From: Cyclobacteriaceae bacterium
Lineage (GTDB): Bacteria > Bacteroidota > Bacteroidia > Cytophagales > Cyclobacteriaceae
Assembly: GCA_020832375.1 (NCBI GenBank)
Contig: JAFIEW010000013.1
Location: 1-49,601, forward strand
Reading direction: 5' to 3'
DNA: 49,601 nucleotides
Shown here piece after piece: positions 25,768 to 34,583 of this stretch; position 1 is the stretch's first letter, and each line of letters begins with the position of its first letter. The notes beneath the pieces were generated by a model, which saw only the letters and a program-made list of their open reading frames with translations, ran no database searches and had not been told where the DNA came from. The translations under genes and the position numbers were made by a program.

Positions 25768-25785
25768 CCCCTCATCCCACGCAAA
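25768..25785 (-). repeat. Dispersed motif copy (TTTTGCGTGGGATGAGGG)
   Basis: Minus-strand copy ~110 nt downstream of dnaB, in dnaB sense orientation. Confidence 0.5.
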
Positions 25786-25834
25786 AAAATACTTTATCCA
25801 GTTATTTGTTTTTTTATCAAGCTAAATAGGCCAC

Positions 25835-25852
25835 ACCCTCATTCCACAAAAA
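25835..25852 (-). repeat. Dispersed motif copy (TTTTTGTGGAATGAGGGT)
   Basis: Second minus-strand copy after dnaB, just past its terminator; two copies 67 bp apart is the densest occurrence. Confidence 0.5.
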
Positions 25853-25864
25853 GATAAAAATAAA

Positions 25865-25882
25865 GCCTCAAGTAATTGAGGC
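25865..25882 (-). terminator. dnaB terminator
   Basis: GCCTCAA-GTAA-TTGAGGC is a perfect 7-bp stem 11 nt past the dnaB stop, followed on the minus strand by TTTATTTTT. Confidence 0.8.
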
Positions 25883-25893
25883 TTTTATGGGTT

Positions 25894-27474
25894 TTAGAAA
25901 GGTGCGTCATCACCTTCTTCGGTGAGGTTGGTGTCTGAATTAGCTTCTCCTTCTTGGTTCATTTTGCTACCAAATGTTTTCATGCCGCTGTCTACAGGAC
26001 TAAAACCAGCGGCAGGTAGTGCTCGTGACTCGCCGATCATGCCAAGGCCATCTCGGTTGGTAAATTTAATGTACTTACCGATAAATTTCAGGTCTACGGT
26101 GCCCACTTCACCATTTCTATGCTTTGCTATGATCACCTGACCGAGGTCATCGGCAGGGATTAGGCCTTGAGTTTCTTCACTTTCCACTTCTGTCATGCCG
26201 TAGTAGGCTGGTCGATAGAGGAACATTACCATATCGGCATCTTGCTCGATCGATCCAGACTCTCTTAAGTCGGAAAGCATGGGTTTTTTGTCACCACCTC
26301 TAGACTCCACTGCACGACTCAACTGCGAGAGTGCAAGCACAGGCACGCTTAGTTCTTTGGCAATTTGCTTGAGTGCACGGGAGATGGAGGCAATCTCTTG
26401 TTCACGGTTTCCGGCGCCTTTAGAGGTGTCACCCGACATGAGCTGTAAATAGTCGATTACGATCATTTGCACATCGTGCTGTGCCTTGAGTCGGCGGCAT
26501 TTGGCTCGTAATTCTAAGATGGACAGGGCAGGGGTGTCATCAATGAAAATTTTGCTCTCTGCCAAGCGTGTAGTTTTGTTGAGAAGCTGTTCCCACTCAT
26601 AGTCAGCGAGATTCCCCTTTTTGATTTTGTCAGATTCGAGCTCAGCTTCGGCTGAAATAAGACGATTCACGAGCTGTACTGCCGACATCTCAAGAGAGAA
26701 AATGGCTACAGGCTGTCCAAAATCAACGGCGGCATTGCGCAGGGTAGAAAGTACAAAGGCGGTTTTACCCATCGCCGGTCGAGCCGCAATGATGACGAGG
26801 TCTGATTTTTGCCATCCGTTGGTCATGCGGTCGAGGCTCTTGAAGCCGCTGGGGATACCCGTAAGGCCATCGGATTTGTCTTTTCTACTTTCAAGCTCAT
26901 CGATAGCTTGTCGCAATACGTTTTGGATGTCAGCGTAATTTTTGCGGATGTTTTTTTGAGTGACCTCGAAGAGTTGTTGTTGCACCTTGTCGAGCATCTG
27001 AAAGATGTCGGCCGTATCGTCAAAGGCATCTTCTTGTATTTCAGTAGCTATGCTAATGAGCTCTCGCTTCATGCTCATCTCAGCCACCACACGTGCGTGT
27101 GTTTCTATATTGGCAGCAGACTGCACCCTTGCAGTTAGCTGAGAAATGTAGTAGGCGCCACCGGCACGCTCTAGCGTACCTTCTTTGCGTAACTGTTGGG
27201 TGACAGTTAAGATGTCGATCGGCTCAGAATTATTGAAAAGCGATACGATGGCGGTGTAAATATCGCGATGCGCTTGTTTGTAAAAGCTATCTGGCTTCAG
27301 AATGTCAACTACCACGTTGATCGGGTCGCGCTCAAGCATCAATGCACCTAATACCGCTTGCTCTAGCTCGGGTGCCTGTGGTGGTATCTTGCCTACTAAG
27401 CTGAGGCCCTGATTATTATCTGACCAATTGCTGGATTTATCTTTATACGCTTTGGTGTTGCTGCTTTCATTCAT
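25894..27474 (-). CDS. dnaB: Replicative DNA helicase DnaB
   Basis: The 526-residue helicase has an N-terminal domain (PPQAPELEQAVLGALMLE...DILKPDSFY) and a RecA-like domain with Walker A ARPAMGKTAF (~229), IFSLEMSAVQLVNRLI, Walker B MIVIDYLQLM (~335), LSQLSRAVE and LRESGSIEQDADMVMFLYR. It unwinds DNA at the replication fork. ATG at 27472-27474 (MNESSNTK) is chosen; upstream codons in frame run through the promoter region and lack similarity. The C-terminus is acidic (TNLTEEGDDAPF). Upstream are a paired DnaA-box element and a TACCTTTG -7 box (27489-27482) close to the start codon. Confidence 0.97.
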   Translation of the reverse strand: MNESSNTKAYKDKSSNWSDNNQGLSLVGKIPPQAPELEQAVLGALMLERDPINVVVDILKPDSFYKQAHRDIYTAIVSLFNNSEPIDILTVTQQLRKEGTLERAGGAYYISQLTARVQSAANIETHARVVAEMSMKRELISIATEIQEDAFDDTADIFQMLDKVQQQLFEVTQKNIRKNYADIQNVLRQAIDELESRKDKSDGLTGIPSGFKSLDRMTNGWQKSDLVIIAARPAMGKTAFVLSTLRNAAVDFGQPVAIFSLEMSAVQLVNRLISAEAELESDKIKKGNLADYEWEQLLNKTTRLAESKIFIDDTPALSILELRAKCRRLKAQHDVQMIVIDYLQLMSGDTSKGAGNREQEIASISRALKQIAKELSVPVLALSQLSRAVESRGGDKKPMLSDLRESGSIEQDADMVMFLYRPAYYGMTEVESEETQGLIPADDLGQVIIAKHRNGEVGTVDLKFIGKYIKFTNRDGLGMIGESRALPAAGFSPVDSGMKTFGSKMNQEGEANSDTNLTEEGDDAPF

Positions 27475-27518
27475 ACTCAAACAAAGGTATTTAGTATTTC
27501 GGTAGTTTTTATCACAAC

Positions 27519-27539
27519 TTATCCACGAACTTATCCACA
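27519..27539 (-). promoter_or_regulatory. Paired DnaA-box element upstream of dnaB
   Basis: Read toward dnaB: TGTGGATAA-GTT-CGTGGATAA, two direct boxes 12 bp apart, 45 nt before the start codon. A third box-like sequence TGTGGAAAA lies at 27653-27661. The same two-box layout precedes the gene at 33812. Confidence 0.55.
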
Positions 27540-27810
27540 CTATTTCAATCCTTTGAAGATGAGTGTTTTAGTGGTTTTACAGCCAAATAGAGGTAGAAAA
27601 CAAGATGCGCAAGTAGTGAACCATGTATAAGTAACAATAAATCAACGTGATTTGTGGAAAACTCATTCCTTCTTGATCAATTATCTGTCAAGCAATCTTG
27701 ATCTTATGATATATTTAAAAAGATTTTTATAACTTGCAGGTTCATTTTAGTTTATCTGAGCGCCGAACGCTTCAGATGACGCAAAATCAACCAAAATAGA
27801 ATAGAGATTC

Positions 27811-29169
27811 ATGCAAGAGAGTTATAAGCGCGTGCATTTTATAGCTATCGGCGGGAGTGTGATGCACAATCTCGCTTTAGCACTTCAGGCTAAGGGTATT
27901 GAGGTAAGTGGTTCTGACGATCAAATATTTGATCCGGCTGCATCTAAGCTAAAGCAAGCAGGTATTTTTCCTGAATCATTGGGGTGGGATGAGAGTAGAA
28001 TCAGTAATGATCTTGATGCTGTGATCTTGGGGATGCATGCCAAAGCTGATAATCCCGAATTGAAAAAAGCGCAGGACCTAGGCTTATCCATCTTCTCGTA
28101 TCCTGAGTTTGTCATGACTCAAATTACCCAAAAGCAAAGGGTAGTCATAGCTGGTAGCCATGGAAAAACTACCGTAACGGCTATGGTGATGCATGTGCTG
28201 AAGACCTTGAATCGCGATTTCGACTATTTGATTGGTGCAAGCGTGCCTAATTTTGATCTATTAGTAAAGCTGACAGATGCACCGGTTGTTATTTTAGAGG
28301 GGGATGAGTACCCTGCTTCTGCCTTACAGCTAAAACCAAAGTTTTCTTACTATGATCATCATATCGGTGTTATTACGGGTATCGCGTGGGATCATGTGAA
28401 TATCTATAAGACTTTCGATGATTATGTAAAGCCATTTGAAACATTTGCTGATAACACACCCAAAGCGGGTACCTTGATCTACTGTGAGGAAGACAATTTC
28501 GTGTCAGTAATTGGTAATAAAGGCCGAGAAGATGTGACGGCTATTCCATATAAAACACATGCGTTTGAGAATAAAAACGGTAAGTTTCAGCTCAAAACAG
28601 ATCAAGGCGATGTGGTTTTAGAGGTTTTTGGTCAGCACAATATGCAGAATCTAAGTGCAGCCAAGGAAGTATGTAAAAAGCTGGGTGTTCAAGAAAAAGA
28701 CTTTTACCATGCCATAGCTAGCTTTAAAGGAGCCGATAGGCGATTAGAGTTGCTTAGCGAATCGGACAGTGTTGCTATTTTTAAAGATTTCGCTCACTCA
28801 CCTTCCAAGCTAAGAGCTTCTACGGATGCAGTTAAACAGAGAAACCCTGAGCGTGATTTAGTGGCCTGTATTGAGTTACATTCTTTCAGTAGTGTAAACA
28901 AAGATTTTTTAAGTGAATATGAAGGTACATTCTCAGCAGCGGATAAGGCTATAGTCTTTTTTAATCCTGAGGTAGCGAAAAGAAAAAACATGGTCCCGCC
29001 TACTGAAGCAGAGATTATAGCTGCATTTGGAAGGAATGATTTAGTGGTGGTCAATCAACCTGAGGAGCTCAAGCAATTGGTGCAATCAATATCACGAGAA
29101 AACGTAAATATTTTGTTAATGACTTCAGGTAGTTTTGAAGGACTAGATTTAACAGAATTATTAGCATAA
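27811..29169 (+). CDS. mpl: UDP-N-acetylmuramate:peptide ligase (Mpl-type Mur ligase)
   Basis: The Mur-ligase fold is complete in 452 residues: N-terminal HFIAIGGSVMHNLALALQ (UDP-binding Rossmann part), SGSDDQIFDPAASKL, ATP P-loop VVIAGSHGKTTVTAMV (~112-127), GDEYPASAL, HHIGVITGIAWDHVNIY and DFAHSPSKL. The GGSVMHNLA form instead of MurC's GGxGMSGIA, and GDEYPAS instead of ADESDGS, mark the Mpl branch, which reattaches recycled murein peptides to UDP-MurNAc. It is monocistronic, with a strong terminator downstream. A peptidoglycan-related paralogue of MurC is the only alternative. Confidence 0.9.
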   Translation: MQESYKRVHFIAIGGSVMHNLALALQAKGIEVSGSDDQIFDPAASKLKQAGIFPESLGWDESRISNDLDAVILGMHAKADNPELKKAQDLGLSIFSYPEFVMTQITQKQRVVIAGSHGKTTVTAMVMHVLKTLNRDFDYLIGASVPNFDLLVKLTDAPVVILEGDEYPASALQLKPKFSYYDHHIGVITGIAWDHVNIYKTFDDYVKPFETFADNTPKAGTLIYCEEDNFVSVIGNKGREDVTAIPYKTHAFENKNGKFQLKTDQGDVVLEVFGQHNMQNLSAAKEVCKKLGVQEKDFYHAIASFKGADRRLELLSESDSVAIFKDFAHSPSKLRASTDAVKQRNPERDLVACIELHSFSSVNKDFLSEYEGTFSAADKAIVFFNPEVAKRKNMVPPTEAEIIAAFGRNDLVVVNQPEELKQLVQSISRENVNILLMTSGSFEGLDLTELLA

Positions 29170-29317
29170 ATCGATAAAGTTGATGTGTTTTTTCAATGAA
29201 CTATTATAAAAGTATTGGTTTCATTGTCAATGAGTTGTAGAATTAACTTTAATTAAAAACAATAAAATAAAGTGGCTAAGGAGGCTTGTTATAGATTACT
29301 TAGCCAGAAGCCAGATA

Positions 29318-29357
29318 AAATGAAGAAAAGACTATTAGGGTCTTTTCTTCATTTTTT
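29318..29357 (+). terminator. mpl terminator
   Basis: AAATGAAGAAAAGAC and GTCTTTTCTTCATTT form a perfect 15-bp stem with a 7-nt loop, ending in a T-run. It is AT-rich at the base and could work on both strands. Confidence 0.85.
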
Positions 29358-29375
29358 ACCATATATCATATACCC

Positions 29376-30185
29376 ATGAAACTAAATTTAAGAAATCCGT
29401 TAGCCATTTTTGATCTTGAGACCACAGGTACCAATGTGACTCGTGATCGTATAGTGGAGATGAGTATTGTCAAAGCAATGCCTGACGGATCGGTTGAGAC
29501 TAAAACTTTGAAAATTAATCCCACCATACCAATTCCTCTGGAAACGAGTATGATTCATGGTATTTATGATAAGGACGTAAAAGATGCCCCCACTTTCAAG
29601 GATATATCTAAAGAATTAGAGAAGTATTTTGATGGCTGTGACTTAGGAGGTTTCAATGCGATTAAGTTTGACATTCCGATGTTGGTAGAGGAGTTTTTAA
29701 GATCAGGTATTGAGTTTGAAATTAAAAATAGAAAGCTGGTAGATGCACAAAAGATTTTCCATTTGATGGAGAAGAGAAATCTTTCAGCGGCATACAAGTT
29801 TTATTGTGGCAAAACACTTGAGGGTGCACACTCGGCGGAGGCTGATACTGTGGCAACATATGAGATTTTAAAAGCTCAAGTTGAGAAGTATAACGGACAG
29901 ATGGTGGAGGATAATTTAGGGAACCCTATCAGTACGCTAGAAAACAATATTGATTCATTGCATAAAGTCTCTTCAAGTCAGATGGTAGATTTGGCGGGAA
30001 GATTTAGGCTGAATGCACAGGGAGTTGAGGTTTTTGCATTTGGAAAGCATGCCAATAAGCCAGTAGAGCAAGTACTTGAGAAAGAGCCATCTTACTATGA
30101 TTGGATGATGCGAGGTGATTTTCCACTTGACACAAAGAGGAGGTTGACTGAGATTAAGCTGAGAAAGTTTGGTCAAAATCGATAA
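29376..30185 (+). CDS. DnaQ-like 3'-5' exonuclease
   Basis: DEDDh exonuclease in the first ~170 residues: AIFDLETTGTNVTRDRIVEM (Exo I, D13/E15), LGGFNAIKFDIPMLVEEF (Exo II) and LEGAHSAEADTVATYEIL (Exo III with His). The C-terminal ~90 residues (VFAFGKHANKPVEQVLEKEPSYYDWMM) form a short extra domain found in many Bacteroidota exonucleases of this type. It may act as a proofreading-like or repair exonuclease. The DNA polymerase III epsilon role is uncertain, as several paralogues usually exist. Confidence 0.93.
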   Translation: MKLNLRNPLAIFDLETTGTNVTRDRIVEMSIVKAMPDGSVETKTLKINPTIPIPLETSMIHGIYDKDVKDAPTFKDISKELEKYFDGCDLGGFNAIKFDIPMLVEEFLRSGIEFEIKNRKLVDAQKIFHLMEKRNLSAAYKFYCGKTLEGAHSAEADTVATYEILKAQVEKYNGQMVEDNLGNPISTLENNIDSLHKVSSSQMVDLAGRFRLNAQGVEVFAFGKHANKPVEQVLEKEPSYYDWMMRGDFPLDTKRRLTEIKLRKFGQNR

Positions 30186-30242
30186 ATAGGAAGTTTGTAA
30201 GTCAATCAGAAATGGATTATACAAAAAATAAGTTGTTAACTT

Positions 30243-30273
30243 TTTGACTTTTAAGGAAGTATTGCGATATTTG
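30243..30273 (+). promoter_or_regulatory. Promoter of the rpmB operon
   Basis: -33 TTTG (30243-30246) and -7 GATATTTG (30266-30273; consensus TAnnTTTG) are 19 nt apart, the usual spacing for Bacteroidota sigma-70-type promoters. Transcription would begin about 30280, 46 nt before rpmB. Confidence 0.5.
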
Positions 30274-30325
30274 CAAACTCATTTTACGGGAGAAGGGAAA
30301 TAAATTAAAAAATTGATATACAATC

Positions 30326-30571
30326 ATGTCTAAAGTTTGTGATATAACCGGAAAGCGTGTTCGAGTAGGAAATAATGTTTCTCACGCGAATAACAAAACG
30401 AAGCGAAAGTTTAAGCCTAATTTGCATAAAAAGAAATTCTTCATTCCCGAAATTGGGGAGTGGGTTGTACTTAAGGTTTCAACAAAGGCTTTGAGAACAA
30501 TTAACAAAAATGGCTTGACGGAGACCTTAAAGAAGGCCGCTAAAAAAGGAACCCTAGGTTCAAGAGTCTAA
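30326..30571 (+). CDS. rpmB: 50S ribosomal protein bL28
   Basis: 81 residues; MSKVCDITGKRVRVGNNVSHANNKTKRKFKPNL is the diagnostic N-terminus, and VSTKALRTINKNGL the C-terminal part. First gene of the conserved bL28-bL33-DUF4295 operon. Confidence 0.98.
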   Translation: MSKVCDITGKRVRVGNNVSHANNKTKRKFKPNLHKKKFFIPEIGEWVVLKVSTKALRTINKNGLTETLKKAAKKGTLGSRV

Positions 30572-30607
30572 GTCTGATTAAAAGAATTGAAATAGAATAC
30601 TAAAGAA

Positions 30608-30790
30608 ATGGCTAAGAAAGGAAATAGAGTTCAAGTAATTCTTGAGTGCACAGAGCACAAAGAAAGTGGTAAGTCTGGAATGTCTCGTTACATCACGACT
30701 AAAAACAGAAAGAACCACCCTGAGCGATTGGAGATGAGAAAATACAATCCAGTCCTTAATAAATATACTGTTCACAAAGAAATTAAGTAA
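30608..30790 (+). CDS. rpmG: 50S ribosomal protein bL33
   Basis: 60 residues: [18 protein letters not shown], then [22 protein letters not shown] and TVHKEIK. It is the Cys-poor, zinc-free form: only one Cys is present where the zinc-binding version has four. It lies 36 nt after rpmB. Confidence 0.98.
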   Translation: MAKKGNRVQVILECTEHKESGKSGMSRYITTKNRKNHPERLEMRKYNPVLNKYTVHKEIK

Positions 30791-30792
30791 TC

Positions 30793-30948
30793 ATGGCTAA
30801 GAAGACAGTAGCAGCACTTAAAAAACAAGACGCAAAGAATTTCACGAAGGTGATACGAGCGGTAAAGTCTGACAAGACTGGTGCTTACGTATTCAGAGAA
30901 GAAATTGTGGTATCTGAGGATGCAAAAGATTTTATCAAAGGTAAGTAA
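30793..30948 (+). CDS. DUF4295 small ribosome-linked protein
   Basis: A 51-residue basic protein (MAKKTVAALKKQDAKNF...GAYVFREEIVVSEDAKDFIKGK), starting 2 nt after the rpmG stop. The family is essentially confined to Bacteroidota and always sits behind bL33; it is probably a ribosomal or ribosome-assembly protein. It is short and easily missed by gene callers. Confidence 0.92.
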   Translation: MAKKTVAALKKQDAKNFTKVIRAVKSDKTGAYVFREEIVVSEDAKDFIKGK

Positions 30949-30979
30949 TTTACTTGTGATCCTTGTACAATAGAAATTG

Positions 30980-31003
30980 AAGTCCCTATATGGGACTTTT
31001 TTT
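30980..31003 (+). terminator. Terminator of the rpmB-rpmG-DUF4295 operon
   Basis: AAGTCCC-TATAT-GGGACTT followed by seven T, 32 nt after the last stop. Confidence 0.9.
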
Positions 31004-31126
31004 GTATATTCGAAGCTGTAATGAAGTGATGTAACTTATCAAGTATAGGATTAAGATGCATTTATGTTACTTTGCTGTACTGAAACGCTAAAATCACCAT
31101 CTTTCCAATATTAACCGCTTATATGC

Positions 31127-32089
31127 ATGGGACTATTTGATATTTTTTCTAAGAAGGATAAAAAGGACTTAGATCAAGGACTTACTAAAACTCGAGAAAA
31201 CCTGTTTTCCAAGCTTGGAAAGGCCGTAGTTGGTAAATCTAAGGTAGACGAGGAGGTCCTTGATGAGTTAGAAGAAATTTTGATTACTTCCGACGTAGGT
31301 GTTGATACCACGATTAAAGTAATTCAGCGGATAGAAGAGCGTGTAGCAAGAGATAAATACTTAGGGACTGATGAGCTGAATACCTTACTACGAGAAGAAA
31401 TTGAGGCCTTGTTGGCTGAAAACCCTGAGGGTCAAATTAAAGCATTTGATCTGCCTGAACAAAAAAAACCTTATGTACTACTGGTAGTGGGTGTCAACGG
31501 AGTAGGAAAGACAACTACTATTGGTAAGCTTTCCTCACAATTTAAGCAAAAGGGTAAGTCGGTCGTGCTTGGAGCAGCAGATACTTTTCGTGCAGCAGCA
31601 GTAGATCAGCTTAAGCTTTGGGGTGAGCGCGTAGGCGTTCCGGTGGTGTCTCATGGAATGAACACTGATCCCGCTTCCGTTGCTTTTGATGCCGTAAAAT
31701 ATGGAGTAGAGAATAATGCTGACATCGTTATTATCGATACTGCGGGTAGACTGCATAATAAGGTGAACTTAATGAATGAGCTAAGTAAAATTAAGCGAGT
31801 GATCAAGAAGTTTGTCGAAGACGCACCTCACGAGGTAATGCTTGTGCTAGACGGGAGCACCGGACAAAATGCATTGCAGCAGGCCAAAGAGTTCATGAAA
31901 ACAACCGAAATTAGCTCCCTTACCATCACTAAATTAGACGGTACCGCCAAAGGCGGTGTGGTTATAGGTATATCAGATCAGCTCAAAGTACCCGTGAAGT
32001 ATATTGGAGTAGGGGAGAGGGTCGAAGATCTCAAAATTTTTGACAGAAAAGCTTTCGTGGCTAGCTTATTTAATGAGCCTTTAGGTTAA
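31127..32089 (+). CDS. ftsY: Signal recognition particle receptor FtsY
   Basis: 320-residue SRP GTPase with an N domain (helical, residues ~20-100) and a G domain: P-loop GVNGVGKTTTIGKL (~122-135), DTFRAAAVDQLKLW, DTAGRLHNKVNLMNEL (~204), TKLDGTAKGG (~268) and GVGERVEDLKIFD. The acidic A domain is almost absent, as usual in this phylum. It docks ribosome-SRP complexes at the membrane. It follows the ribosomal protein operon but has its own promoter region after the terminator. Confidence 0.97.
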   Translation: MGLFDIFSKKDKKDLDQGLTKTRENLFSKLGKAVVGKSKVDEEVLDELEEILITSDVGVDTTIKVIQRIEERVARDKYLGTDELNTLLREEIEALLAENPEGQIKAFDLPEQKKPYVLLVVGVNGVGKTTTIGKLSSQFKQKGKSVVLGAADTFRAAAVDQLKLWGERVGVPVVSHGMNTDPASVAFDAVKYGVENNADIVIIDTAGRLHNKVNLMNELSKIKRVIKKFVEDAPHEVMLVLDGSTGQNALQQAKEFMKTTEISSLTITKLDGTAKGGVVIGISDQLKVPVKYIGVGERVEDLKIFDRKAFVASLFNEPLG

Positions 32090-32440
32090 TTCTAACTGAA
32101 GAGGAAACTTTTGTTTGTTTTTACCGAGACTTCAGCTTTGATTTTGCCAGTATGCCAATGTTTGAAAACTGGGGCCTTATCGTGTTTCTTTCACCAATAC
32201 AGAAGCAAGCTTAGATTATTCTATTTTTTTATTTGTAAAACAGTGGATTAGCAAAAGTGCTGTTTTACATTAGACATTTTCTAATGTGAACTGCATCTTC
32301 TGATTCTTTAAGCAATGTTTTTGCATTACTGGCTCCCCTTATTGAAGATAACATTTTTAATGTTCATATCGTAAACTATGCATGGATTTGTAGTTAATCA
32401 TAGCATAAAGATATTTTTTACATTTTAAACTTAGACCATC
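32090..32440. other. Gene-free stretch after ftsY with a 10-bp inverted repeat
   Basis: TGTAAAACAG (32234-32243) and CTGTTTTACA (32260-32269) form a perfect inverted repeat with a 16-nt loop and no T-run. Nothing else is recognised here. Confidence 0.5.
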
Positions 32441-32638
32441 ATGAAAAAAATTATTTCAATTTTATTTTTAGTTGTCGGGATTTTAGGACTTGCGGTGTTT
32501 GGTTATCAGGCTTATGAGGATTCCCAAAGTTTTGAGATATTGGGAGCTGATATTGCGGTAAGTACTGCCAATTGGTGGCCGGTAATATTAAGTGGGGCGC
32601 TATTTTTGATCGGTTTAATCCTGCAAAAAGGGAAATAA
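32441..32638 (+). CDS. Small two-helix membrane protein
   Basis: 65 residues, with hydrophobic segments at about 4-22 and 46-61 joined by a polar loop (AYEDSQSFEILGADIAVST). Family not recognised. It looks real: ATG, charged start MKK, and a hairpin terminator directly after. It probably sits in the inner membrane with the loop outside. Confidence 0.65.
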   Translation: MKKIISILFLVVGILGLAVFGYQAYEDSQSFEILGADIAVSTANWWPVILSGALFLIGLILQKGK

Positions 32639-32654
32639 GTATTTGCCTGAAACT

Positions 32655-32691
32655 AAAAAAGCATCCTTATCATAGTATTTGGATGCTTTTT
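32655..32691. terminator. Bidirectional terminator between convergent small genes
   Basis: AAAAAGCATCC...GGATGCTTTTT, an 11-bp stem with a 14-nt loop, T-rich on either strand. It serves the + gene ending 32638 and overlaps the 3' end of the minus gene ending 32670. Confidence 0.75.
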
Positions 32692-33110
32692 GTTTTATTG
32701 TACTTTGCACCTCCCACTTCAATTACAAAGACATCTGCAGAAAACTTAGATACATCAAATTCTTTAGAGTAACTACCTCGTACAAAAAGCTCTTCCTCGT
32801 GTAAAAGATTGCCTAAGATATCATAAATTTTTACCCTCATTTGGCGTTCTTCACTGTTTCTGAAGCTCAATTCAAACTTCTTATTGTCTTTGATTCTTTT
32901 AAGCTCGAAGTCAAAATCTTTATCGAGGATATCTTTACTATATTTCAATTTTTCTTCCTTGCCTCTTCTAGGATCTAGAGTGTCTCTTTCGACCAGCATC
33001 ACTAACGAACGGTATTGATCTTCTAGCGAATAATCCAAAGTGGATTGATTTGAATCAACAGTGGTGCTGAAAAAGGAAAAGACTATGTGTAAGAGCGTAA
33101 AAAGATTCAT
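32670..33110 (-). CDS. Secreted protein with a T9SS sorting-domain-like C-terminus
   Basis: 146 residues: hydrophobic signal-like start (MNLFTLLHIVFSFFSTTVDS), a charged middle, then a C-terminal beta domain with the pattern MRVKIYDILGNLLHEEELFV...FSADVFVIEVGG...SIQIL, like type IX secretion sorting domains (V-x-I-Y-D-x-x-G ... VY-x-V). Only the tail and a short linker exist, with no enzymatic cargo, which is odd for a sorting domain. It may be a small surface protein reusing the fold. Confidence 0.65.
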   Translation of the reverse strand: MNLFTLLHIVFSFFSTTVDSNQSTLDYSLEDQYRSLVMLVERDTLDPRRGKEEKLKYSKDILDKDFDFELKRIKDNKKFELSFRNSEERQMRVKIYDILGNLLHEEELFVRGSYSKEFDVSKFSADVFVIEVGGAKYNKTKSIQIL

Positions 33111-33742
33111 GTATTTTTAATTTTAGACAAAGATAGTAATAGTGAGCGAGTTTTTTATTACTTCAATCTGACAGAGTACAATCTCGATTCTTAAAATCTA
33201 TTCTTCTTTTCGAGTAGGAAAGAGATCATTCATATCTCAGTCACACCTATTTAGGGCAAGCTTAAAAACAGCTAAATTGTTGATCAATAAATCATAAAAT
33301 CTATACTTTATTTATTTGAGTGCACAGTTTTTATTCAAAAGTAGTGAAAGCGCTTACGCGAAAATGTTTGAGATCGACATTTTGTAGCCTAGTTCTAAGC
33401 ATTATCGTAATCTGTGATTCGTAAGTGGTATTTATTTGAAAAAGCTTAAAAGCTTAAAATAAGCTTCTTGAAACATATCATTTTTCCCATCAAATAAGAC
33501 AGCGAAGCTTGTGCCACCTCGGATCTACAGTACTTGGGACTTTTTAAGCAAGCCCTATTTAATATTAATTGTATCAAAAGTGTTTGTTACTGCTTATTAA
33601 TGTTGCTCAACCTTGCTAGTTGTTTTTAAGGTTTTTTCCTAATATTTTTAAAGTCAAATTTCTACAGACAAGCTTATTGAAATCGCTTAGGCATTTAGGT
33701 TATGCATTACTTTTGTTTCGTAATACATCATGTACATAAAAA
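33111..33742. other. Gene-free stretch
   Basis: No gene or structured RNA is recognised. It is AT-rich with short AAGCTT-containing repeats near 33445. Confidence 0.4.
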
Positions 33743-33763
33743 TGTGGATAATTAGGTGGATAA
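33743..33763 (+). promoter_or_regulatory. Paired DnaA-box element upstream of the gene at 33812
   Basis: TGTGGATAA-TTA-GGTGGATAA, direct boxes 12 bp apart, 48 nt before the ATG. Orientation, spacing and distance match the element ahead of dnaB. A TATTTTTG -7-like box follows at 33800-33807. Confidence 0.5.
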
Positions 33764-33811
33764 CTTCCCGAGAGAGTTCTTTTTTAGCCAGCAATTACTT
33801 ATTTTTGTGCT

Positions 33812-34327
33812 ATGTCCAAGCAGATAAATTTGTTTCCATACGATAAGAACTATCTTCTTCGTGAAGCGCAAGAGCTTTCGAGAGATGAGTTGCTGAAAAT
33901 GCTTCTTGAAGACTTAAAGCAAGCATATCAGATTCATTTCAATCCACTAGGATTGGGTGATGAGACTAGTTTGCGTGTGCAATCCTACACCTACATGAAA
34001 GGACATGATGAATTGAATGGTGTTTATTCATTCTTGGCAGGTGCCTACCGTCTAAAGCATGGTAGCTCTCAACTAGAGATTATTTTTGATGGTCGCACCC
34101 CACAACAAAAATATCGAGACGATTGGCAACAACAATACGATTTATGGCTCGAAGATTTACTTCAAGATGCTCGTATTTTGAAGACCTTTCTAAAAATCAC
34201 CGTGTTTCGTCCTGACAGCTCTTACAGATATACCCTTTCCAATCAGCTACTCAAACTTATTGGTGAAAAGCTTGGAGTAGAGAAAAAGCGAAAGATCAAA
34301 GGTCAACCTGCCTTCATGATCGCTTAA
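33812..34327 (+). CDS. Conserved hypothetical protein
   Basis: 171 residues, soluble, no recognised domain. Central part LNGVYSFLAGAYRLKHGSSQLEIIFDGRTPQQKYRDDW, then a helical acidic stretch (WLEDLLQDARILKTFLKITVF). The C-terminus is basic (GEKLGVEKKRKIKG). The -7-like box TATTTTTG ends 4 nt before the ATG, so the message may be leaderless. The upstream paired DnaA boxes hint at a link with replication or the cell cycle. A weak hairpin with a T-run (34364-34384) may terminate it. Confidence 0.75.
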   Translation: MSKQINLFPYDKNYLLREAQELSRDELLKMLLEDLKQAYQIHFNPLGLGDETSLRVQSYTYMKGHDELNGVYSFLAGAYRLKHGSSQLEIIFDGRTPQQKYRDDWQQQYDLWLEDLLQDARILKTFLKITVFRPDSSYRYTLSNQLLKLIGEKLGVEKKRKIKGQPAFMIA

Positions 34328-34583
34328 GTTTTTCAATTATTATTTTTTTCCCTATCCAATAACAGGGAGATTACCCTTTTTTTTCATAATATACTTATTG
34401 TAGCCTCGCTTTATCATTCCTATTTGGATGCTTTTTTAATAAAAGTCTAATTCAAACAAAAGGTATCTAAACTGATTCTATAAACTGTAGGTAGGCAGTT
34501 GATTTTTTATAAATTGAATCAAGAATTCACCTTATGAACGAGAATATTGTTTACAATGGATTTTCCACTTAAAATGTAAGCAG

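Noticed and set aside
27490-27661. Chromosomal replication origin (oriC) at the dnaB-mpl gap
   Set aside because: Only two or three box-like sequences, no clear AT-rich unwinding region beside them, and no dnaA/dnaN nearby. A regulatory element fits better; cumulative GC skew of the whole genome would decide.
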